This document shows, piece after piece, positions 1 through 7,581 of a DNA stretch of 64,000 nucleotides. Position 1 is the stretch's first letter. The number at the start of each line of letters is the position of its first letter. Under the pieces are notes generated by a model, which ran no database searches, was not told the DNA's origin, and saw nothing but the letters and a program-made list of their open reading frames with translations. The translations under genes and the position numbers were made by a program. This stretch comes from Bog-159 sp050008575 (GTDB taxonomy: Bacteria > Acidobacteriota > Terriglobia > Bryobacterales > Bryobacteraceae), in NCBI GenBank assembly GCA_050008575.1, contig JBEKMJ010000007.1:1-64000 (forward strand), given 5' to 3'.

Positions 1-1288
1 AAATGACCAGGGCGGAGAGCTTCGCCCAACCTTCCGGATACATGCGGCCGGACATCTTGGGCCACCAATAGTGCAGGCCGCCCAGATACGCCATCAGCGT
101 GCCGCCGACCATAATGTAATGGAAATGGGCAATCACGAAATAAGTATCATGGACGTGAACGTCGACGCCCAGACACGCCACGAACAAACCCGTTAGTCCG
201 CCCACGGTGAAAAGGCCGATAAATCCGAACGCGTATAGCATGGGCGTAGCGTAAGAGATCGATCCTTTGTGGAGCGTGGCGGTCCAGTTGAATACTTTAA
301 TGGCCGACGGGATAGCCACGAAGTAGCTCAGGAATGAAAAGACCAGCCCGGCGTAGACCGACTGGCCGGATACGAAGAGATGATGGCCCCAAACCAGGAA
401 GCCGAGGACGGCGATCGCCACACTGGAAAAAGCCACCACCTTATATCCGAACACCGGCTTCTTGGAAAAGACGGAAACCAACTCACTGATAACGCCCATG
501 GCCGGCAGCACCATGATATAGACCGCGGGGTGCGAATAGAACCAGAACAAGTGTTGAAACAGCACCGGATCGCCGCCCCGCGCGGGATCGAAGATTCCAA
601 TGTGCAGCGTCCGCTCGCCGATCAGCAATACCAGCGTGATGGCGATCACCGGGGTGCCCAGCACCTGAATCAGGGCGGTGGCGTAATTCGACCAGACAAA
701 CAGCGGCAGCCGGAACCAGGTCATCCCCGGGGCGCGCATGCGATGCACGGTTACGATGAAGTTCAGTCCGGTGAGGATCGAGGAAAATCCCGCGATGAAG
801 ATACCCAAGCCGGTGGCGATGACGTAGGTGTTGGAGTAATTGGTGCTATACGGCACGTAGAAGGTCCAACCTGTATCCACGCCGCCGGCCAGCATGGCGT
901 ACATAGCGAAACAGCCGCCAATCACCAGCAGATACCAGCTCAGCAGATTGATTCTGGGAAACGCCAGGTCCTTGGCCCCTATCATCATCGGCAGGAAAAA
1001 GTTCCCCAGGGTGGCCGGAATCGACGGTATCAAGAAGAAGAAGATCATGATCACGCCGTGCAGCGTGAAGAGCTTGCTGTAAGTGTCCGCCGACACCAGG
1101 TCGCCCTTGGGCGTCAGCAGCTCGAGCCGGATCAGCGTGGCGAAGATGCCGCCCAGGAAAAAGAAAAATGTGATTGTATGCAGGTATAACAGAGCGATGC
1201 GCTTGTGGTCCTTGGTGAGCAGCCAGGACTTGATGCCGTAACTCGCGTTGAGGTAATGCTCGCGCTCTTGTACCGCTTCGGTAATCAT
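1..1288 (-). CDS. ctaD: cytochrome c oxidase subunit I (partial, 3' end beyond window)
   Basis: Catalytic heme-copper subunit of an aa3/caa3-type oxidase in the inner membrane; reduces O2 to water and pumps protons. The reading frame starts at the ATG at 1288 and stays open to the window edge, so the C-terminus is missing. Visible ligand motifs include FTLHGVIM (heme a His), SHPAVYIM (CuB His with the cross-linked Tyr), WGHHLF (CuB His pair) and HDTYFVIAHFHYIM (heme His residues). The start lies 5 bp after the ctaC stop, so it is the distal gene of the respiratory operon. The motifs leave little doubt about the family. Confidence 0.95.
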   Translation of the reverse strand, partial: MITEAVQEREHYLNASYGIKSWLLTKDHKRIALLYLHTITFFFFLGGIFATLIRLELLTPKGDLVSADTYSKLFTLHGVIMIFFFLIPSIPATLGNFFLPMMIGAKDLAFPRINLLSWYLLVIGGCFAMYAMLAGGVDTGWTFYVPYSTNYSNTYVIATGLGIFIAGFSSILTGLNFIVTVHRMRAPGMTWFRLPLFVWSNYATALIQVLGTPVIAITLVLLIGERTLHIGIFDPARGGDPVLFQHLFWFYSHPAVYIMVLPAMGVISELVSVFSKKPVFGYKVVAFSSVAIAVLGFLVWGHHLFVSGQSVYAGLVFSFLSYFVAIPSAIKVFNWTATLHKGSISYATPMLYAFGFIGLFTVGGLTGLFVACLGVDVHVHDTYFVIAHFHYIMVGGTLMAYLGGLHYWWPKMSGRMYPEGWAKLSALVI

Positions 1289-1293
1289 AGTCT

Positions 1294-2286
1294 TTATTGT
1301 TTGGTGGGTTTCTGTTTCGACGTGGCCGCTCCCGCACCGGCCGGCGCCGGCACGGGCTTCGGCGTCAACGACTTGATGTACTCGATCAGTTGCAGCACAT
1401 TCTCCTCCGTAACCAGACCTTGGAACGTGGGCATGATCGGCTGGTAGCCGGACACGATTTTGGCCGACGGGTTCAAGATCGACTCGCGAATATAGTCTTC
1501 ATCGGCCTTGACCTTCGCTCCGCCGGTAAGTTCCACCATGCTGCCGTAAAGGTTGCGGAGGTTCGGCCCCCTCCCCGGCGGGTCGGCCAGGTGGTGGCAA
1601 TTCACACAAGCCAGATCGTGGAACAGTTTCTCGCCGCTGGACGCCAACGATCCGGACGTGCCCCCGCTCAGCCACGCCTGATAGTCCTGCGGTTCCATGA
1701 CGTATACCCAGCCGACCATGGCGTAATGGTTGGTCCCGCAATACTGCGAGCAGAATAAGTGGTACTTACCGGGCTTGGTCGGTTTGAACCAGGTGGTTGT
1801 ATAGCGTCCCGGCACCACGTCGGCCTTGGTGCGGAATGCGGGCACGAAGAAATCGTGGATCACGTCTTCCGACGTCATCGTGAGTTTGACGGCCTGGCCC
1901 ACCGGGATATGCAATTCGTTGATCTCGCGCTGCCCTTCCATGTGCTGCAGCTTCCACATCCACTGCTTGCCGATGACATAGATTTGCTGCGCGTCGTCCG
2001 GTGGGCGGGAAATTTCAAAGAACACGCTGGCGCCCCAGGCGAACATGATCATGGTGAGGCCGAATGGGATCACGCTCCAGAGGATCTCGAGAGTCATAGC
2101 GCCCTCCGCCGGAACCGGCAATTCCGACTCGGACCGCCGCCGGTAGCGGACGGCGAAATAGAATATGGTGACAAAAATCCCCACCGAGAAGAAGACCGCC
2201 ACGGCCAGCAGGAAGTAGAGCAGGTGGTCCACACTGGCGGCCACGCTGGATGCTTGAACCGGAAATAGTGGTAATTCGGAGCCCAT
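1294..2286 (-). CDS. ctaC: cytochrome c oxidase subunit II with fused cytochrome c domain (caa3 type)
   Basis: Subunit II accepts electrons at the CuA centre and hands them to subunit I. Residues 20-48 and 66-90 are the two membrane helices. The CuA loop is C179-S-Q-Y-C183-G-T-N-H187-Y-A-M190, and a C-terminal cytochrome c domain carries CVNCH at 227-231, which defines the caa3 subtype. A proline/alanine-rich tail follows. No clear cleavable signal peptide is seen. The gene lies between SCO1 (4 bp gap) and ctaD (5 bp gap). The fused heme domain would receive electrons from Alternative Complex III, whose genes are upstream. Confidence 0.95.
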   Translation of the reverse strand: MGSELPLFPVQASSVAASVDHLLYFLLAVAVFFSVGIFVTIFYFAVRYRRRSESELPVPAEGAMTLEILWSVIPFGLTMIMFAWGASVFFEISRPPDDAQQIYVIGKQWMWKLQHMEGQREINELHIPVGQAVKLTMTSEDVIHDFFVPAFRTKADVVPGRYTTTWFKPTKPGKYHLFCSQYCGTNHYAMVGWVYVMEPQDYQAWLSGGTSGSLASSGEKLFHDLACVNCHHLADPPGRGPNLRNLYGSMVELTGGAKVKADEDYIRESILNPSAKIVSGYQPIMPTFQGLVTEENVLQLIEYIKSLTPKPVPAPAGAGAATSKQKPTKQ

Positions 2287-2290
2287 GAGA

Positions 2291-3244
2291 TTATCTAGCT
2301 TGCCTCAAGGCACGGCGATCCCGACGCCAGTCGCGGCGCCATGCGATCAACAGGAATGTCCCGCAAATTAAAACGAAGGTGCCGCCCGCGAACCGCACCA
2401 TGTTCATAGCGATGGCGCCGTATTTGCCGGTGGCCGGGTCGTAATGGTAACAGAACAGCAGGATCTGGTCCACCGGGGAGCCGATCTTGTTCTGGGACGC
2501 CTCCACTAATCCCAGGCGCACGTCGCGCGGCGCATATTCCACGCCGTAGTAATACCGCGAAAGTTTGCCTTCGGGCGTGAGTATCATGATGGCGCTGGCG
2601 TGCGCATATTGTCCCGTGGCGGGATCGAGCTTATAACGGAAGCCGGCGGCCGAGGTCAGTGCCTTGATGGACGCTTCGTCTCCGGTCAGAAAATGCCAGC
2701 CGTTAGCCGTATCGGGGCGGCGATAGCGTTGCAGGTAACCGGCTCGCTTGGCCGCCGCGATCTCGGGCGTGTCGTGCGGATCGAAACTCACGGCCACCAC
2801 CTCGAAATCCCGGCCGGGGTCGAGGGAGATGGCCCGCAGGCTACTCTCCATGCCGGTTAGAACCATGTTACAGAGCATGGGGCAGGTGTAGTAAACCAGG
2901 GCCAGCAGCACGGGCTTGTGTCCGCTGAAGTAAGTGGAAAGGGGTAGGGAACGGCCGAACTCGTCGCGAAAGACGAGATCGAGGGGGACTTGATGGTTGA
3001 GGTTCTGCTCGATAGTTACGCCCTGCAGTCCGGCCGGCAGCGGGGCGGGCTTGGAGTCGGGGCCGCGCATCGCCGATGGCTGGGCGGGGGCGGGCTGGGA
3101 GGGTTGCGCGAAGGCCGCGACGGCGGCGAGGAAGGCCAGGAGGGTGCAGCGCAAAGCGAGGACCGTCCGTAGCGGACGGGCGTCGGCAATAGCGCCGACG
3201 CGGCACGCACGAGTGCGTGCGCCACGATGTAGCTTATACTTCAT
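2291..3244 (-). CDS. SCO1/SenC copper chaperone with repeat-derived N-terminus
   Basis: Thioredoxin-fold copper chaperone that loads CuA of cytochrome oxidase subunit II, which is encoded immediately downstream. Copper ligands are the C121-P-M-L-C125 pair and H215 (in YAHASAIM). A C-terminal membrane helix lies at about 285-303, unusual for bacterial SCO but seen in this operon type. The start overlaps the preceding gene as ATGA. Residues 5-28 are encoded by a palindromic repeat (3182-3226), so the hydrophobic signal core begins only at about residue 29. The native start may have been replaced when the repeat inserted. Confidence 0.88.
   Translation of the reverse strand: MKYKLHRGARTRACRVGAIADARPLRTVLALRCTLLAFLAAVAAFAQPSQPAPAQPSAMRGPDSKPAPLPAGLQGVTIEQNLNHQVPLDLVFRDEFGRSLPLSTYFSGHKPVLLALVYYTCPMLCNMVLTGMESSLRAISLDPGRDFEVVAVSFDPHDTPEIAAAKRAGYLQRYRRPDTANGWHFLTGDEASIKALTSAAGFRYKLDPATGQYAHASAIMILTPEGKLSRYYYGVEYAPRDVRLGLVEASQNKIGSPVDQILLFCYHYDPATGKYGAIAMNMVRFAGGTFVLICGTFLLIAWRRDWRRDRRALRQAR
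3182..3226. repeat. double-hairpin repeat, GCGCCACG family, inside SCO1 5' end
   Basis: Two adjacent inverted repeats on the plus strand: GTCGGC-aatagc-GCCGAC followed by GCACGCAC-ga-GTGCGTGC, ending in GCGCCACG. Related copies lie at 13180, 31025, 37077 and 61150. This copy is translated in frame as part of the SCO1 N-terminus. Confidence 0.75.
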
Positions 3245-3660
3245 TTGGGTTTACCAGCCGGCGGGACGGGCAATCCGCGTTGCACGACCAAATCCATGGC
3301 CCGTTCCACCGGTATCTGCACTATTCCTTTATCCGGATCGATCCACGCGTACTGCCGCGAAGCCCGGTCCTCCGCGGCGCGCCAGTCCCGCATATCCTGC
3401 GCCGGATGCTGCTGCAACCGCGGCTCGGGCGGTTGTTTCTGGGCGTTCACCATGGCCGACGGCGACAGCGGCAGCCCCAACTCCGCCTCACGGTTCTTCA
3501 AATACTCAAACACGCCCCACAAACCAAACAGGAAAACGACAATCAAACTCGCCATCGTCAACCCGAACTTGGTAAGAGCCCGCGCATTTACGTCCCCCGG
3601 CTCGTGATGCACATGCGGGTTGCGTGGCTCTTCGCTCGTATGGGCGTTATTCCCGTCCAT
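3241..3660 (-). CDS. small single-helix membrane protein of the respiratory operon
   Basis: A 139-residue protein with a hydrophilic His-rich N-terminus (residues 1-30), one membrane helix at about 31-52, and a polar C-terminal domain ending in prolines. It overlaps the 3' end of actF by 14 bp, and its stop overlaps the SCO1 start (ATGA), so it is translationally coupled to both. Proteins of this size and layout are commonly found between ActF and the oxidase genes. A role in assembly or stabilisation of the complex is inferred only from position. I do not recognise a named family. Confidence 0.75.
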   Translation of the reverse strand: MDGNNAHTSEEPRNPHVHHEPGDVNARALTKFGLTMASLIVVFLFGLWGVFEYLKNREAELGLPLSPSAMVNAQKQPPEPRLQQHPAQDMRDWRAAEDRASRQYAWIDPDKGIVQIPVERAMDLVVQRGLPVPPAGKPK

Positions 3661-4849
3661 GTTCCAAAGCCTCCTCCAGATGCGGATCGCCCAACGGCAT
3701 CAGCGGGCGCAGCGACAATTGCCATAGGAACACCGCCAGCCAGATGCCACCCAGGCCGATGGGCATCAGAAAATCCATCCAGCTCACCGTAAACCGCGCT
3801 TTGTGGAAATCCGGCGCGACCACCCAGAACAGATCTACAAAGCGCATCGCGATAACCACGATCGCCACCGCGCGCAGCAGCTTGAAATTGCGTTTGAGAT
3901 CGCGCGACAGCAGCAGCGCGAAGGGCAATGCGAATTGCAGCAGCACCAGCGCCACGCCGATATACTGCCATCCTCCGGCGAAGCGGTTGAGGTACCAGGG
4001 GATTTCTTCCGGCAGATTGCCGGACCAGATCACCAACAACTGCGAGAACGAAAAGTACGCCCACACCATCACGAAGGCCAGCATCAGCTTGCCCACATCG
4101 TGCATATGCCGGTGCGTGAGCACTTCCGACATCGGCGGCCGGCTGCTGAAAATCACCAGCAGGCAAATCAGAAACGCCACGGCCGACAGTCCTTCACCGG
4201 CAATAAAGAGCAGACCGAAGATCGTAGAGAACCAGTGCGGATTGATCGACAGAACCCAGTCGATGGCCATGAAGGTGACGCTGAAGCCGTAGAAAATCAG
4301 GCCCGGTCCGCTGATCGCCGTCAGGCGTCCGGCGGCGCGCGTATCGCCGCCATCCTGGTCGCCCGACCACTTGTATAAGAGGCGTCCGATCAGTATCCAG
4401 CCCACGAAATACAGGCCTGCGCGCTCCAGGAAGAACGGCACATTCAGGTAAACCTGCTTGTGTTGCAGAAGCTTGTCGTGCGCGACGAGGTCGGCATGCG
4501 ACCAGGGATATAGATGCGGGATGCCGATGGCGATGGGGATGAACAAAATCGCCAGCAGGGGCAGCGTGCGCGTGGCCGCTTCGCAAGAGCGCCGGATGAC
4601 CATGCCCCACGCGCCGCCGGAGAGATATTGCAACATCAGCAGCGCCGTGGCTCCCAGCGGCACGCCGATGAAGAACATGTAGCACCAGATGTAGGAGCGG
4701 TAAAACTGGTCAGCGTCGAAGAATCCGCCGATTGCGCAAAGAACCAACGCCACCGCGCCGATAGCCAGGAAACGCGTACGCCAGCCGCGCATATCGGCGG
4801 CCAGATCCGGCGGGATGGCGAAAGAACGCTGGTGAGCCGCGGCCGGCAT
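3647..4849 (-). CDS. actF: Alternative Complex III subunit ActF (NrfD-like membrane protein)
   Basis: Polytopic inner-membrane subunit of Alternative Complex III (quinol:cytochrome c/oxidase oxidoreductase), related to NrfD/PsrC. The chosen start (ATG at 4849) shares one base with the actE stop (TAATG); a longer upstream reading would run through actE. The 400-residue protein has about ten hydrophobic helices, beginning with FLAIGAVALVLCAIGG near residue 30, and the family-typical stretch INPHWFSTIFGLLFIAGEG. It is the second NrfD-like subunit after ActC. Order and spacing match the canonical act cluster. Confidence 0.92.
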   Translation of the reverse strand: MPAAAHQRSFAIPPDLAADMRGWRTRFLAIGAVALVLCAIGGFFDADQFYRSYIWCYMFFIGVPLGATALLMLQYLSGGAWGMVIRRSCEAATRTLPLLAILFIPIAIGIPHLYPWSHADLVAHDKLLQHKQVYLNVPFFLERAGLYFVGWILIGRLLYKWSGDQDGGDTRAAGRLTAISGPGLIFYGFSVTFMAIDWVLSINPHWFSTIFGLLFIAGEGLSAVAFLICLLVIFSSRPPMSEVLTHRHMHDVGKLMLAFVMVWAYFSFSQLLVIWSGNLPEEIPWYLNRFAGGWQYIGVALVLLQFALPFALLLSRDLKRNFKLLRAVAIVVIAMRFVDLFWVVAPDFHKARFTVSWMDFLMPIGLGGIWLAVFLWQLSLRPLMPLGDPHLEEALEHGRE

Positions 4850-5640
4850 TACTTCGTTCCTCCCTTGGTCAGTCCGGCGCGCGCTTCGGGCGGTACGTCG
4901 TTCAGCGTAGCGTTCTGGCTCAACTGCAGGACGCGCACGTAAGCCACGATGGCCCAACGGTCACGCGTTTCGATTTGGGCGGCGTAATCCGGCATGGCGC
5001 CTAATCCGTTGCCGATCACATCGAATAGATAGCCCACCGGAACCTGCCGCAGCCGGTCGATGTGGTACGACGGCGGCGGCGGATGATTGAGACCGCGCTG
5101 CACGATCATGCCGTGGCCGTTGCCCAAGCGGTCGTGGCAGGGCGCGCAGTAAATGTTGAAACGTTCCTGTCCGCGTTCTAAGACGGCGCGGGTGATGGGG
5201 AAGGGGAAAGCGTCGACGGGTTTGTTGTCGACTTTTCCCGTGTAGAACGCGGTGTCGTCGTCAAGGTGGCCGCGCGCCACCGTGCCTTCCACCAGGGGAC
5301 GTTCGGAGCGGCCGTCGGCGAAGAAGGAACTGGGGCGCAGGGGGATGTATTTGGGCTGATCCTGCATGTCCTGGCGGCAGCCGGTAAGCAGGGCGGCGGC
5401 GAAAAGCACGGGCAGCAACAGCCCTTTAATAATGGTGGGGCAGACCTCCAGGTCTGCGCGGGTCCTCCAGGACCCGCTCTTCCCCTGCCCGAGCAGGCCG
5501 GCGTGGACGCCGGGCGCACGGTCGAAGACCTGCGAGCCGCGGGGAAGGGGGCGGGTCTGGAGACCCGCCGCAGGCGTAGACGCCTGCCCCACCCCGCACA
5601 GTACTTGTCTAGTGCGCAACTTCGGAAACCTCCCGCGCAT
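4849..5640 (-). CDS. actE: Alternative Complex III subunit ActE (monoheme cytochrome c lipoprotein), start displaced by repeats
   Basis: Membrane-anchored monoheme cytochrome c of Alternative Complex III. The heme motif is CAPCH, in YCAPCHDRLGNGHG. A lipoprotein signal core (LLLPVLFAAALLTGC) gives the probable mature Cys, followed by RQDMQDQPKY. Upstream of that core the frame runs about 75 more codons through two palindromic repeats (5435-5479 and 5550-5592) into the end of actD. The true start is unclear: ATG at 5640, an in-frame TTG downstream of GGGAGG, GTG codons, or an ATT right before the core are all possible. The mature part is certain; the N-terminal 75 residues are not. Confidence 0.85.
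   Translation of the reverse strand: MRGRFPKLRTRQVLCGVGQASTPAAGLQTRPLPRGSQVFDRAPGVHAGLLGQGKSGSWRTRADLEVCPTIIKGLLLPVLFAAALLTGCRQDMQDQPKYIPLRPSSFFADGRSERPLVEGTVARGHLDDDTAFYTGKVDNKPVDAFPFPITRAVLERGQERFNIYCAPCHDRLGNGHGMIVQRGLNHPPPPSYHIDRLRQVPVGYLFDVIGNGLGAMPDYAAQIETRDRWAIVAYVRVLQLSQNATLNDVPPEARAGLTKGGTK
5435..5479 (-). repeat. double-hairpin repeat, CCCCAC family
   Basis: On the minus strand: GAGCGGGTCC-tg-GAGGACCCGC followed by GCAGACCTGGAGGTCTGC and CCCCAC. It is read in frame within the 5' end of actE, immediately before the lipoprotein signal core. Confidence 0.8.
5550..5592 (+). repeat. double-hairpin repeat, CCCCAC family
   Basis: GGCGGGTCTGGAGACCCGCC followed by GCAGGCGTAGACGCCTGC and CCCCAC, in the orientation opposite to the neighbouring copy at 5435-5479. 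It lies in the actD-actE junction and is read through by the long actE frame. Confidence 0.8.
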
Positions 5641-6142
5641 CCAGGCTTTCCAGAAACTCCTCAGTGGCTTTTCGGTTGAACAGCGGATCCCGCGCTTCGA
5701 TGCACAAGAAAAAGCGGTTTCGCGAAGCCAGCGCGAATCGCGGCACGTTGAAAGTGGGGTGATACGGCATGGGCAGTCCGCATACCGCCAGCAGTCCGAA
5801 GACCGCCGCCAGCGCCGCGAATAACACCGTCAGCTCGAACGTGATCACGATGTACATCGGCCAGCTATGCAGCGGACGTCCGGCTATATTGATCGGAAAA
5901 TAAATCACCGTGATGTAATACTGCATCAGGTAGCCGGTCAGCCCGCCCAGAATTCCGCCGATCAGCACGATCAGGGGCAGCTTGCTCTTGGGCAGGTGCA
6001 GCGCTTCAGTGAGCGCCTCGATGGGGAACGGCGAATAGGCGTCCATCTTGCGGTAACCGCGGGCGCGCGCCTCGCGGGCGGCATTCACCAGCGATGTGGG
6101 ATTGTCGAACTCCGCCATCACGCCGTAGATGGGAGGCTTCAT
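5609..6142 (-). CDS. actD: Alternative Complex III subunit ActD (DUF3341)
   Basis: Small membrane subunit of Alternative Complex III, 177 residues, with two membrane helices at about 57-78 and 96-121. The N-terminus (YGVMAEFDNPTSLVNAAREA) and the AYSPFPIEAL segment are typical of DUF3341, in which a cytoplasmic domain precedes the helices. The start ATG overlaps the actC stop (ATGA), giving tight translational coupling. The 3' end is followed by palindromic repeats that separate it from the functional part of actE. Confidence 0.93.
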   Translation of the reverse strand: MKPPIYGVMAEFDNPTSLVNAAREARARGYRKMDAYSPFPIEALTEALHLPKSKLPLIVLIGGILGGLTGYLMQYYITVIYFPINIAGRPLHSWPMYIVITFELTVLFAALAAVFGLLAVCGLPMPYHPTFNVPRFALASRNRFFLCIEARDPLFNRKATEEFLESLDAREVSEVAH

Positions 6143-7527
6143 CCTTCAGGCTCCTCCTCGACTTTGGCTTGCGGCAGCAGCGTGCGCACCTCGAAGATGG
6201 AGATCATCGGCAGCAGGCGGATAAACAGGAAGAACAGGAACGTGAACAGTCCGATGGTGCCCACATAGGTCGCCCAGTCCCAACGGGTGGGATGGAAAAC
6301 GCGCCAGGAAGACACCAGGTAATCCTGCGCCAGGCTGGACACGATGATGACGAAACGCTCCAACCACATGCCCACCAGCACGACCAGCGAAGCGATAAAG
6401 AGGAAGACCGGCTTGGTGCGCACACGCTTGAACCACAACATCTGCGGGGCCACGATATTGCACGTGATCAGGAACCAGTAGGCGCCGGCATACGGTCCGG
6501 TCATGCGGTGCCAGATGGCCGCGGTCTCGTAGACGTTGCCGCTGTACCAGGCCGTGAACGATTCCAGCATGTACGCGTACCCTACGATCAAGCCGGTCGC
6601 CAGCATGACCTTCGCCGAGTTCTCCAGATGCTTGTCGGTGATCAGGCCCTGCAGGCCGTAAACCCAACGCAACGGAATGGCCAGTACCAGCACCATGGCA
6701 AATCCGGAATAGATGGCGCCGGCGACGAAATAGGGTGGAAAGAATGTGCTGTGCCAGCCGGGCACGATGGCCACGGTGAAATCGAAGCTGACCACCGTAT
6801 GCACCGACAGCACCAGCGGCGTGGCCAATCCGGCCAGCAGCAGCGACGCCATTTCGTGATTGGACCAGTGCCGCGCGGAACCGCGCCAGCCCATCGCCAG
6901 GATGCCATACATGAAGCGCGCGATGCGGTTCCGTGCGCGGTCGCGCAAAGTGGCCAGATCCGGTAGCAGGCCGACGAACCAGAACATGAAGGATACGGTC
7001 GCGTAGGTAGACACCGCGAAGACGTCCCATATCAGCGGGCTGCGGAACTGCGGCTGCACGCCCATGGCGTTGGGATAAGGAAACATCCAATAGAAAAGCC
7101 ACGGCCGGCCCATGTGCAGCAGCGGGAACATGCCGGCGCAGGCTACCGCAAACAGCGTCATAGCCTCGGCGAACCGGTTGATGGAGTTGCGCCAGGCTTG
7201 ATTCAGCAGCAGCAGAATCGCCGAAATCAGCGTGCCGGCGTGGCCGATTCCGATCCACCACACGAAGTTCGTGATGGCGAATCCCCAGCCGACCGGGATC
7301 ATGATGCCCCAAATGCCCACACCTTTGGCGAACAGCAGCGCCACGGCCCACAGGAATAGCAGCAGCAGAGAGAATCCGCCGGCGAAGCACGCGACCCAGA
7401 ATACCGGCGTGCGGCGGGTGAGGACGACGGAAGCGATCTGGTCGGTGACCGTGCCGAACGTGTAGCCGGGAGCGATTACCGGCGCCGGCTGTAGCTCTTC
7501 GTCCGCGATTTGTTTTTCGTCAGCCAT
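6139..7527 (-). CDS. actC: Alternative Complex III subunit ActC (NrfD-like, quinol site)
   Basis: Polytopic NrfD/PsrC-type subunit thought to hold the quinol oxidation site of Alternative Complex III. It has 462 residues and about ten helices, with characteristic stretches such as GIWGIMIPVGWGFAITN, FVWWIGIGHAGTLISA and MGRPWLFYWMFPYPN. It lies between actB and actD. The 54-bp actB-actC gap holds one double-hairpin repeat, so translation is probably not coupled there. Length and motifs fit the family. Confidence 0.95.
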   Translation of the reverse strand: MADEKQIADEELQPAPVIAPGYTFGTVTDQIASVVLTRRTPVFWVACFAGGFSLLLLFLWAVALLFAKGVGIWGIMIPVGWGFAITNFVWWIGIGHAGTLISAILLLLNQAWRNSINRFAEAMTLFAVACAGMFPLLHMGRPWLFYWMFPYPNAMGVQPQFRSPLIWDVFAVSTYATVSFMFWFVGLLPDLATLRDRARNRIARFMYGILAMGWRGSARHWSNHEMASLLLAGLATPLVLSVHTVVSFDFTVAIVPGWHSTFFPPYFVAGAIYSGFAMVLVLAIPLRWVYGLQGLITDKHLENSAKVMLATGLIVGYAYMLESFTAWYSGNVYETAAIWHRMTGPYAGAYWFLITCNIVAPQMLWFKRVRTKPVFLFIASLVVLVGMWLERFVIIVSSLAQDYLVSSWRVFHPTRWDWATYVGTIGLFTFLFFLFIRLLPMISIFEVRTLLPQAKVEEEPEG

Positions 7528-7539
7528 TGTTTAGCTAAG

Positions 7540-7580
7540 AGCGGCCTACGAGGCCGCCGCAGGCTGCGAGCCTGCCCCAC
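7540..7580 (+). repeat. double-hairpin repeat, CCCCAC family, between actB and actC
   Basis: GCGGCCTACGAGGCCGC followed by GCAGGCTGCGAGCCTGC and CCCCAC. It occupies most of the actB-actC gap and could form a hairpin in the operon mRNA. Confidence 0.8.
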
Positions 7581-7581
7581 A

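Noticed and set aside
380..1189. Plus-strand open frames over the ctaD region and similar long antisense frames elsewhere
   Set aside because: They are high-GC shadows of well-supported genes on the other strand and contain no motifs.
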